Shown here in pieces: positions 16,096 through 23,851 of a stretch of DNA of 46,269 nt. How positions within the stretch are numbered: position 1 is the first letter of the stretch; every line of letters begins with the position of its first letter. Location of the stretch: NCBI GenBank assembly GCA_900769815.1, contig CAAGID010000015.1, positions 1 through 46,269 on the forward strand. The letters are read 5' to 3'. The notes below the pieces were generated by a model. It searched no databases, was not told the origin of the DNA, and worked only from the letters and a program-made list of their open reading frames with translations. A program made the translations under genes and the position numbers. Source of the DNA: Clostridia bacterium. Lineage in GTDB: Bacteria; Bacillota; Clostridia; Christensenellales; QALW01.

Positions 16096-18456
16096 ATGTC
16101 AAAACTCAAAAAGGTACTTCTTATGGGTGCCGCTTATGTATTGGTTGCCGCACTTGCTATCGGTGGCACTATCGCATACTTATCTTCAAATGATAGCGAT
16201 GTTAATGTTATGACCCTTGGAAATGTAAAAATTGAGCAGGTCGAGCAAGAACGTGATGCTAACGGTAACTTGGTAGGATTCACTCAGGCTAAGCCCGCCT
16301 ATCCTGCTGTTGGTCCTGTTGAATGGGCTGAAGAGGGCGTTACAGTCAACGGAACCGAATACAAGGTATTTACTGATGATCTTAAAAATGTAATTGATAA
16401 GATTGTTACTGTGAATAATACAGGTAAATCCAATGCTTACGTTCGTACTATCGTTGCTATTGAAGCTCCCGATTACGACCCCGATAATCTTATACACATC
16501 AATTACAATGATACCGGAATAGTAATCAGTAATCCTATTACCGCCGAGATTAAGGGTGTCAAATATGTGGTTTTCGCCTTTACCTATAACGAAGCTCTTA
16601 CTGCCGGCGAAAAATCTGCACCTTCTCTTATGCAACTTTTCCTTGACAAGGATGCCGACAATGCGTTTTGTGAAAAATTCGGCAGCAGTTGGGATGTAAT
16701 GGTTTTATCTCAGGCTGTGCAGACTGCCGGTTTTGACAATGCAGGCGAAGCACTTAATACCGGTTTTGGTGAACTGAATGAAGAAAACGTCATCAAGTGG
16801 TTCGGCGGAGTTGAAAAGAAAACACACGTAGTTTCCAGTGCTCAGGAACTTAAGGATGCTATGCTCACAAGAGGTGGCCATATCATTCTTAACGACGATA
16901 TCATCGTTGATAAAGATACTCCTCTCCAATGGGGTTCTTATATGTTCGTTGCAAACGGCAGAGAGGTTACTATTGATTTGAACGGGCACGATATTATCGT
17001 CGAAGAAGACGTATCAACAAAGCTTCTTTTTGTGTTTACTACCGCCAACAACGGAGCTGTTTTGAACGTTGTAGGTGAAGGTAATGTTAAGGCGCTGAAT
17101 AAGTCCACCGGTGTTTTTTGGGCTATGAACCCCAATAACCAGATCAATATCTACGGTGGTACCTATGAAGTCAATGGCGATAACTGGAGTGACGATCAAC
17201 CCATTTTGTACTGTAACAGTGGTTACATTGATGTATATGGCGGTAAGTTCTATGGTGATGGTCACTGGATTTCAAATGTAAGAGATGACCAGGCTACAAA
17301 GGAGCGTATTGTTTTCCACGAGGGCACACTCCTTGCTTCTAAAGAATTCCAGCAGGGCGACGACAATTGGATTCAATTAGATTACGGCACTAAACTTGAA
17401 GAAACCATTATCAACGGCGAAACCTGGTATAAAGTTGTTGCTGTTACCCCCGTTACTTCTGTAGCGGAAGTTAATGCAGCTATGAATACTTCTGATGATA
17501 TTATTCTTACAAACTGTAACGACGCTGATGCGAACATTGAGATTCCTGCAGAATACACAGGAACGCTCATCATTGAAAACTCTATGATCAATTCTATAAG
17601 TGCTGAAGGTACTGCGAACCTCATCATAAAAGATGACGTTGTTGTTAAGTCCACAAACGGCTCTGCAATAACCGGTAAGAAAATCAATATCTCCGGTAAT
17701 GGCAACCTGACAGCGATCGCACAGGGTGATCATGCTTATGGCATCGGTGGTGACAACACAGAAAAGATTACGATTAATGATGTCCAAATTAAGGAAGTAA
17801 AGGGTGGTCGTGCCGGCGAAATCGGTACGGACACAAAGTATTATAAAGACGCTCCTGAGGGCGGTGCTGCCATCGGCTCCGGTTTCGACGGTGCAATTAT
17901 TGAATTGAATAATGTACATATTGAAAAGGCCATTGGCGGTTCCAAGTCTGCAGGTATCGGTGCTCGCTACTGGACCGGTGTAACCGTAAAAATTACCAAT
18001 TCTACCATAGACTATGTTGAAGGCGGTGCTACCGCTGCAGCTATCGGAGGAAGCCGTGTCAGCCAGGGAGCAACGGAAAAAAGTACTGAGATCAACATTA
18101 CCAATTCCACTGTTACCGCTAAGGGCGGTGCGTATGCCGCAGGCATCGGTTCCGGATATGATACCCACTGTGGTAAAAATCAACCTCTTTGCACAATCAA
18201 TATAACTGGTTCTGACATTACTGCTACCGGCGGTCAGTACGCAGCAGGTGTTGGTACAGGTTACCATAATGCTGCACTTTCTGGCAAGATCAAGGATAGT
18301 ACAATAAATGCAGTATCCGGCGAAAAATTCTATAAGGACACTTACACACAGGCTCAAGATATCGGCTTTGGCGTTGTAGATCCTGCACGTGAAGGAACGC
18401 AGACAAGCAGCAATCTGACTTATAACGGCACAGAGATTGGAATCCCTTCTGTATAA
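16096..18456 (+). CDS. Very large TasA-like adhesin with glycine-rich beta-helix repeats
   Basis: A 786-residue secreted protein. The SipW-type signal peptide is GGTIAYLSSNDSDVNVMTLG. A TasA-like domain spans ~45-240 (block VTVNNTGKSNAYVRT shared with the previous large protein) and is followed by EENVIKWFGGVEKK, the same linker as there. Residues ~250-400 form one beta-helix-like region (IDLNGHDIIV, INIYGGTYEVNG, IDVYGGKFYGDG). Residues ~490-760 contain about five repeats of 35-45 residues with the cores GGAAIGSG, SAGIGARY, AAAIGGSR, AAGIGSGY and AAGVGTGY, alternating with ITNSTI-type strands. The repeats suggest an adhesive or carbohydrate-binding surface. Start ATG behind AAGGAGG. The antisense strand is open for 326 codons only because of repeat composition. 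Confidence 0.85.
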   Translation: MSKLKKVLLMGAAYVLVAALAIGGTIAYLSSNDSDVNVMTLGNVKIEQVEQERDANGNLVGFTQAKPAYPAVGPVEWAEEGVTVNGTEYKVFTDDLKNVIDKIVTVNNTGKSNAYVRTIVAIEAPDYDPDNLIHINYNDTGIVISNPITAEIKGVKYVVFAFTYNEALTAGEKSAPSLMQLFLDKDADNAFCEKFGSSWDVMVLSQAVQTAGFDNAGEALNTGFGELNEENVIKWFGGVEKKTHVVSSAQELKDAMLTRGGHIILNDDIIVDKDTPLQWGSYMFVANGREVTIDLNGHDIIVEEDVSTKLLFVFTTANNGAVLNVVGEGNVKALNKSTGVFWAMNPNNQINIYGGTYEVNGDNWSDDQPILYCNSGYIDVYGGKFYGDGHWISNVRDDQATKERIVFHEGTLLASKEFQQGDDNWIQLDYGTKLEETIINGETWYKVVAVTPVTSVAEVNAAMNTSDDIILTNCNDADANIEIPAEYTGTLIIENSMINSISAEGTANLIIKDDVVVKSTNGSAITGKKINISGNGNLTAIAQGDHAYGIGGDNTEKITINDVQIKEVKGGRAGEIGTDTKYYKDAPEGGAAIGSGFDGAIIELNNVHIEKAIGGSKSAGIGARYWTGVTVKITNSTIDYVEGGATAAAIGGSRVSQGATEKSTEINITNSTVTAKGGAYAAGIGSGYDTHCGKNQPLCTINITGSDITATGGQYAAGVGTGYHNAALSGKIKDSTINAVSGEKFYKDTYTQAQDIGFGVVDPAREGTQTSSNLTYNGTEIGIPSV

Positions 18457-18479
18457 GACGAATGAATTAAATTATCAAA

Positions 18480-18552
18480 ATGCTGTCCCATCCTATCGGA
18501 TGGGCGGCAATCAAAGGGTACAAACATTGTGTTGTTCCTTTTGATTGCTGAT
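18480..18552 (+). promoter_or_regulatory. Intergenic two-hairpin RNA element, copy 3
   Basis: The first stem is CCCATCC/GGATGGG with loop TATC. Then come the invariant GCGGCAATCAAAGGG and the closing CCTTTTGATTGC. It ends 28 bases before the TTG start of the pilin gene, so it could affect translation or processing at that junction. Confidence 0.65.
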
Positions 18553-18579
18553 ATATTATCCCTCAAGGAGGCAAATGCT

Positions 18580-20016
18580 TTGATTAAAAATAAAATATTC
18601 AGAAGATTAGCTTTGATTATATCGTTGATTATGTTGCTTACGTCTACGGTAAACACCACCTTTGGTTTTATTGTCACTAAGACGGACTCCTTAATAAACA
18701 CCTTTATTCCCTTTGAAAGCATCATAAATAATCTTTTAATAAGCAAAAGCGTTGAACACCCTTTAGGCGAGCAATACGTGATCCCCGATAATATCTCCTT
18801 CGATTTTAAGCTTGATTTAGGTTCGCTTTACGCAAACACAAGAATTTTGACGACAAATGGAGAAATTGTTGCCGACGAAAACGGTTCTATTATGATTTCC
18901 GTAAAGCCCGGAAAAGCCTTTAACATAGAAGGCATTGATGCAGGAACGAAAGTAACCATTACAGAAATACAAAAAGACGGCAGTGGTTTTACGGTAAAAG
19001 ACGGTGTCTCCACTATGGAAGGCATCGTAGATGAAGACGGAAGCTTAAATTTTGATTACGTTAACGTATATAATCCTTTAAGTGTAAGTCCTGTAAACGT
19101 ATATGTTAGCGGAAATAAAATTCTTGAAGGTCGTGATTGGCAAAATGGCGATACCTTCTCCTTTAAATTAGAGCAAAAGCAAAATAATTCTTGGAATACC
19201 ATTGGCACAAAAACCGTAACGTATAACACAGATAACAAAGACTTTAACCATTTTGATTTTAGCTCTTTGGTGCAAGCACTTACCTTTGATAAAGTTGGTG
19301 TATATGAGTTCCGAATGACTGAAGTCATTGGCGAACTTGAAAACGTTGATTACGATAAGAGCATAAACACCTTCGCTATCCGTGTGACAGACGTAGATAT
19401 GGACAGCAAGCTTGAAATAAACACGGTAACCGCTGCACAAAACGCAAAGGTCACTGAAGCAGACAGCAAATACAACATATCGGTAACCTTTAATAACACC
19501 TTTATTCCCGCTGTTCCTGACCTTGAAGATATTACCGTTAAAATTGGCGTCAATAAAACAGTTAATTGCATAGGCACCTCTTCTATCTCTCTCTCGGGCT
19601 TTGAATTTATGTTAGAAAACACCGTAAGCGGTGAAAAGCTCTCCGTTAAATCAGACGAAAACGGTGACGCGGTATTCTCTCTTCCCTTTACTTCTGCTGA
19701 TATAGGAAAAGTATTTACATATAAGTTATCAGAAGCCAACGGCGGTATGGCAAACATTACCTACGATACCAAGGTTTATGATATTTCCGTTTCTGTTACG
19801 TTAAGCGAAGATAACAGGCTTATTGCCAATATTATTATGAACGGACAGACTACGGAAAATCCCATTGCAGAATTTATTAACACCTATAGGTTACCTGATG
19901 GACCGCAAACCAGTGACAATAATAAAATCATATTCTGGTTTATTATGATGATTCTCAGTGGCTCAGCGTGCATTTTCCTTGCAATTAATGAAAAGAAGTA
20001 CCGTGCAAGAGATTAA
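18580..20016 (+). CDS. Surface pilin with isopeptide (Spy0128-like) domains
   Basis: A 478-residue protein. The TTG at 18580 is chosen because AAGGAGG lies about eight bases upstream. The N-terminus (FRRLALIISLIMLL, FGFIVTKTDSLINTFIP) resembles the SipW-type signal of its neighbours. After an N-terminal region come two domains of the pilin-isopeptide type, ~170-310 (FSFKLEQKQ, FDKVGVYEFRMTEV) and ~320-450 (FEFMLENTVSGE, IGKVFTYKLSEANG, VYDISVSVTL). These families form internal Lys-Asn bonds. The C-terminus is a cell-wall sorting signal: GPQTSDNN, a hydrophobic helix, then KKYRARD. No sortase is in the window, so attachment must rely on one elsewhere. It probably anchors or extends the fibre. 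Confidence 0.8.
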   Translation: MIKNKIFRRLALIISLIMLLTSTVNTTFGFIVTKTDSLINTFIPFESIINNLLISKSVEHPLGEQYVIPDNISFDFKLDLGSLYANTRILTTNGEIVADENGSIMISVKPGKAFNIEGIDAGTKVTITEIQKDGSGFTVKDGVSTMEGIVDEDGSLNFDYVNVYNPLSVSPVNVYVSGNKILEGRDWQNGDTFSFKLEQKQNNSWNTIGTKTVTYNTDNKDFNHFDFSSLVQALTFDKVGVYEFRMTEVIGELENVDYDKSINTFAIRVTDVDMDSKLEINTVTAAQNAKVTEADSKYNISVTFNNTFIPAVPDLEDITVKIGVNKTVNCIGTSSISLSGFEFMLENTVSGEKLSVKSDENGDAVFSLPFTSADIGKVFTYKLSEANGGMANITYDTKVYDISVSVTLSEDNRLIANIIMNGQTTENPIAEFINTYRLPDGPQTSDNNKIIFWFIMMILSGSACIFLAINEKKYRARD

Positions 20017-20051
20017 CTCAACAATCCCAACAATAAAGGATGCGATTAGAA

Positions 20052-20267
20052 TTGACAGATACACCTGAAAAAATCTACGTCGACAACAAGTCTGAAACAG
20101 GAGAATTTGAGCGTTGTGTTATGTGCCAAGAAGCGACAAACGTTTTAATTTCAACACCTATTGAGTTCAGAGATTTTTACGAAACAGGTTGCGGACAGTT
20201 GTGTTTTGATTGTGCTAAAAAACTGCGTGAATCAGCAAAAAAAGAAAACGTACTAACCGGCACTTAA
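20052..20267 (+). CDS. Small cysteine-rich protein, putative zinc-binding
   Basis: About 71 residues from a TTG start at 20052. An ATG four codons upstream lies directly against AAAGG, which makes it an unlikely start. CVMC near the N-terminus and CGQLCFDC near the middle form a four- or five-cysteine metal-binding pattern, followed by a basic/acidic tail. I do not recognise the family. It closes the surface operon just before a strong terminator, mirroring the zinc-ribbon gene at its start. Confidence 0.6.
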   Translation: MTDTPEKIYVDNKSETGEFERCVMCQEATNVLISTPIEFRDFYETGCGQLCFDCAKKLRESAKKENVLTGT

Positions 20268-20274
20268 AATAGAC

Positions 20275-20312
20275 AAAATCGGAAGGCGAAACGCCTTCCG
20301 ATTTTATTTTTT
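20275..20312. terminator. Bidirectional terminator between convergent operons
   Basis: AAAATCGGAAGGCG and its exact reverse complement flank AAA. T-rich sequence follows on the plus strand, and TTTTGTCTATTTT on the minus strand. It ends both the surface operon and the polyamine operon. Confidence 0.88.
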
Positions 20313-20764
20313 TATACGTTTATTATTCTTTTGTTTTGAAGTTCAGCATAAAAATACGTTTCGTAGGTTCCCCCTTTTTTGCCACGGTAATAGGTTATGA
20401 CAACGTCAGAAGAATCTACCATATATTTATTTCTTGCGTGCATACAGCCGGTAACGTATTTTTCTGAAAGCACCGTAACCTTATCGGCTTTTTCAAGAAT
20501 CTTTTTATAGCGTTCTTTCTGGTTTTTGTTCCACTTTTCTTCCTGGCCAATACAGGGAACGGCTATTTCAAAGGTAATATCTCTTGTTTTTTTAATCTCA
20601 AGAATAGTTTCAGCGGCAAGGGAATCAAAGCCTAATGCTCCGCCTGCAATAAAATGCGTTACACCTTCATTAATAAGATTACATATTGCAGTATTTAGTT
20701 TCTCTTTTACTTCATTGAGTTCAGTTTGAGGAATCACTCTATGTCCGGTAAAACAGCAAGTCAT
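20312..20764 (-). CDS. SLOG-superfamily protein (YpsA/DUF1273-like)
   Basis: A 150-residue Rossmann-like protein starting at the ATG at 20764, with AGAGG seven bases upstream. CCFTGHR at the N-terminus, GGALGFDSLAAE near residue 45 and the later SSDVVITYYRGKKGGTYET are the nucleotide-binding signatures of the SLOG group. The group includes YpsA and DprA-like folds and is thought to bind nucleotides or their derivatives. Exact function is unknown. It starts 11 bases after potD and ends at the terminator, so it belongs to the polyamine transport operon. Whether that link is functional is unclear. Confidence 0.8.
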   Translation of the reverse strand: MTCCFTGHRVIPQTELNEVKEKLNTAICNLINEGVTHFIAGGALGFDSLAAETILEIKKTRDITFEIAVPCIGQEEKWNKNQKERYKKILEKADKVTVLSEKYVTGCMHARNKYMVDSSDVVITYYRGKKGGTYETYFYAELQNKRIINV

Positions 20765-20775
20765 TTTTAAACCTC

Positions 20776-22164
20776 TTAATCCCAATATTTTGCTCTTTTG
20801 CGTTTTTTAACTGCATTAACTGTAAGCATTGCGCCTATAAGCACCACAAGCACTATACATATAAGAGGCATAAGTATTCCGAAATTGCTGTCCTGAATTT
20901 TCAAGGAATCCCAACACTCATTGAGATAATACTGGGTCTCATCATCAAGGCATATGAAACCTTCTTTTTTGAAATTAAAGGAATCTTCCCCGTAAAGAAG
21001 GTCATAGCCGTCTTCGCTGATTTCATTTTCTACAAAATATTTGTAATAGGGGTCTTCCTGAACCTTCATATTAGGCGAGCCGTAACAGATATATTCAGCA
21101 TTTATTGCCGCAATATTCTTTGTGGGATCTTCATCGGTTGAGAGCATAAAGTTAATATATTCCTCGGCAATTTCAGGATGCTTTGAACTTGTAGGTATGC
21201 ACATTGCATCAAGAAAGGAGTTTGAACCCTCCTCAGGATAGAACATACAAAGCTCATATTCCTCCTCGCAGTTCCACATCATTGTGAAGTAGTCGCCGCC
21301 GTAATAAGGTGCGATAGCGGCGTTGCCTGTTTCAATTTTATTGAAAACCTCGTCCATAACGTACTTTTGAATTAAAGGTTGCTGTTCTCTAAGCAGTTCA
21401 AGTGAACGGTCATAGATGCTCTTGCCGTCGGGATCTGAAAGAGATTTATTGATATAACTTGTTTCGCCCCGGTAATTATCCTCATTCATAAGAATAAACT
21501 GTGCTGTTGCAAAAGCATCACGGGAGTTATTAAACTGCAGGATGCCTAAATCCTTATATTTTTCGTTCCAAAGTACACCCCAGCCTTCTTTTTCAAATTC
21601 TTCCTGTGAAAAATCCTCAAAGGTGTTTTCAAGAATAGTCTTGTTATAAATTACACCAACCTTACAAAAAGTATAGGTTGCTGAATAATAAACCCTTTCC
21701 CCATCCTTTTCAATATATGAAACGTTTTCGGCAAGATACTGCTCCCCGATATTTTTAAAGTTAGGGATATTATCAATATTGATTGGCTGAATAAGTTCTT
21801 CCTTTATCAGTTTGTTTATAAGATAATCTGAAGGAATAATAATATCATATGACGCATCTGACGTTGTCATTTTAGCATAAAGGTCTTCATTGGAGGTATA
21901 GGTTGTGTAATTTACCTCAAGATTTACGCCCGGATGCAATTCATTATAGTATTTTTCAAACTCATCATTAATATTAAGATAAGGAATTTCAATAACGTTG
22001 CCGTTTTCGTCCTCATATTCCCAGGAGCCATCGCCGTCGGAAATATATTCGCCCCAGTTAAACACGTTAAGAACGATTGTTTCCTTGGGTTCCTCTTTTT
22101 CACAGCCTGAAAAGAGTGACATTATAACAACAAGAATAAGCAATAACGAAACTATTTTCTTCAT
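20776..22164 (-). CDS. potD: Polyamine ABC transporter substrate-binding lipoprotein
   Basis: A 462-residue extracytoplasmic binding protein for spermidine/putrescine-type substrates. The lipobox FSGC lies at ~20, and the start of the mature domain (LNVFNWGEYI) is the PotD hallmark. It is longer than typical PotD (~350) because of an insertion near residues 45-65 and a C-terminal membrane helix (NFGILMPLICIVLVVLIGAML) with a basic tail. It would therefore be held by both a lipid and a helix. It overlaps potC by four bases. The same operon carries potA, potB and potC. Confidence 0.88.
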   Translation of the reverse strand: MKKIVSLLLILVVIMSLFSGCEKEEPKETIVLNVFNWGEYISDGDGSWEYEDENGNVIEIPYLNINDEFEKYYNELHPGVNLEVNYTTYTSNEDLYAKMTTSDASYDIIIPSDYLINKLIKEELIQPINIDNIPNFKNIGEQYLAENVSYIEKDGERVYYSATYTFCKVGVIYNKTILENTFEDFSQEEFEKEGWGVLWNEKYKDLGILQFNNSRDAFATAQFILMNEDNYRGETSYINKSLSDPDGKSIYDRSLELLREQQPLIQKYVMDEVFNKIETGNAAIAPYYGGDYFTMMWNCEEEYELCMFYPEEGSNSFLDAMCIPTSSKHPEIAEEYINFMLSTDEDPTKNIAAINAEYICYGSPNMKVQEDPYYKYFVENEISEDGYDLLYGEDSFNFKKEGFICLDDETQYYLNECWDSLKIQDSNFGILMPLICIVLVVLIGAMLTVNAVKKRKRAKYWD

Positions 22165-23012
22165 TTTACCGCCTCCTGCTGTTTTCTTAATTTTTTAGCC
22201 TGACGTCTTGCCTTTATTTCATCCTTAGAGCCTGCAAGGTTTGCAAGGATAAGAAGAATAAATATAGCAATTATCATAAAGGTTGAAAGTGCGTACATAT
22301 CAGGCGTTACAGTACCCTTACCGGTCATTGAATAAATAAGCAAGGGAAGCGTCTGAACAGTTGATTTGGGACGCACAAAATAACTTATAACAAAATCGTC
22401 AAAGGACATGGTAAACGCCATAATAAGACCTGTAAGTATGCCCGGCATAAGCTGAGGAAGCTCCACCTTAAAAAATGCCTGGAAGGGCTTACATCCTAAA
22501 TCAAGGGCGGCCTCCGTCTGTGATTTATCCATCTGCTTTATTTTAGGTAAAACCGATAAAATAACGTAAGGTAAGCCAAAGGTTGTGTGAGCAATTAAAA
22601 GGCTTATCATATCCATTGTATCGTCGTTTTTGATAAAGCCAAAGGTTGCAAGAGTTCCCATAAACAAGAACGCCATAGAAACCGCTGTAACGATTTCAGG
22701 GTTAACCATAGGAATATTTGTGACAGTCATAACACTGTCCTTGATAAATCTTTTCTTGATTTTAGAAATTCCCAATGCGGCAAAAGTACCGATAACGGTA
22801 GCCATAAGCGAGGATGAAACTGCAATTATAAGAGAATTTATCAACGCTTCCTTTGCAAGCTCATTCTCTAAAATTGATTCATACCATTTAAGTGAGAAAC
22901 CGCCGAATACGCCTGTACTTTCAATTGAGTTAAAGGAAAAGAAAATAAGAATAACTATAGGTGCATAAAGGAGTACGAAGCATAATGCTATATAAAATTT
23001 ACTGCTTTTCAT
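22161..23012 (-). CDS. potC: Polyamine ABC transporter permease
   Basis: A 283-residue inner-membrane permease with six predicted helices. The coupling motif EAALDLGCKPFQAFFKVELPQLMPGI is the EAA loop that contacts PotA. The N-terminus (ALCFVLLYAPIVILIFFSFN) is typical of PotC. It shares one base with potB and four with potD, so expression is tightly coupled. Confidence 0.92.
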   Translation of the reverse strand: MKSSKFYIALCFVLLYAPIVILIFFSFNSIESTGVFGGFSLKWYESILENELAKEALINSLIIAVSSSLMATVIGTFAALGISKIKKRFIKDSVMTVTNIPMVNPEIVTAVSMAFLFMGTLATFGFIKNDDTMDMISLLIAHTTFGLPYVILSVLPKIKQMDKSQTEAALDLGCKPFQAFFKVELPQLMPGILTGLIMAFTMSFDDFVISYFVRPKSTVQTLPLLIYSMTGKGTVTPDMYALSTFMIIAIFILLILANLAGSKDEIKARRQAKKLRKQQEAVK

Positions 23013-23851
23013 TAGCCAAGAAAACCTCCTGCCGCCGTAGTATCGTCATCATCGGTATAATGATTCATTATAAGGGTACTTACAACAATTAAAATCATCA
23101 ATACGAAAGAAAGTGTTGCACCTTTATTATAATCAGCGGATATTGACAACATTCTCGCTTCAATGGCGTCACCGATAAGATACGTGTTTGCACCGCCTAA
23201 GCGTCTTGAAATGTAGAAGGTTGAAACGCAGGGCACGAAAACCATAGTAATGCCTGAAATTATGCCTGAAACACTTAAAGGAACAATTACCTTAAAAAGT
23301 GCCTGGAAAGCGTTACAGCCTAAATCTCTTGCCGCTTCAACAAGTTTAACGTCAAGCTTGGTTAATACTGAATAGATGGGCAGAATCATATATGGCAAAA
23401 AGTCGTAAACCATACCTACAATAACTGCAAAACGGGTGTCCATAAGTTCAACGTGAAGTCCGAAAATACCTAAAAACTGGTTGATTAAGCCGTTCTTTTC
23501 AAGTAAAATTGCAATGGAGTCGGTACGGATAATAAAGTTTATCCACATAGGAAGCATTACAAGCATTATTAAAATCTTCTGTGTTAAAGGCTTCGTTCTT
23601 GAGATTGCAAGGGCAAGAGGATAGCCGATAAGCAAGCACACAACCGTTGCAATAAATGCCATCATTATAGAAAGCATAAAGGTTGACGAGTAATGTCCTA
23701 TTATTGAAAAGTTATCAAAGCCTACAAAATTGCCCTGACCGTCTGTAAAGGAATAATACAGAACGTAAATTATGGGCACGATTATAAACAGTGCCGCCCA
23801 CACGTAATAGGGCGTGGCGGAAATCTGTTTCATAAAGGATTTTTTCTTCAT
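23012..23851 (-). CDS. potB: Polyamine ABC transporter permease
   Basis: A 279-residue permease with six predicted helices and an EAA loop (EAARDLGCNAFQALFKVIVP). The first periplasmic segment (YYSFTDGQGNFVGFDNF) matches the PotB side of the heterodimer. It overlaps potA by four bases at its start and potC by one base at its end. Confidence 0.92.
   Translation of the reverse strand: MKKKSFMKQISATPYYVWAALFIIVPIIYVLYYSFTDGQGNFVGFDNFSIIGHYSSTFMLSIMMAFIATVVCLLIGYPLALAISRTKPLTQKILIMLVMLPMWINFIIRTDSIAILLEKNGLINQFLGIFGLHVELMDTRFAVIVGMVYDFLPYMILPIYSVLTKLDVKLVEAARDLGCNAFQALFKVIVPLSVSGIISGITMVFVPCVSTFYISRRLGGANTYLIGDAIEARMLSISADYNKGATLSFVLMILIVVSTLIMNHYTDDDDTTAAGGFLG

Noticed and set aside
17377..18357. 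A 326-codon open frame antisense to the repeat region of the large adhesin
   Set aside because: The sense strand has a signal peptide, domain order and ribosome binding site. The antisense frame is open because the repeat is codon-biased and Gly/Ala/Thr/Asn-rich.
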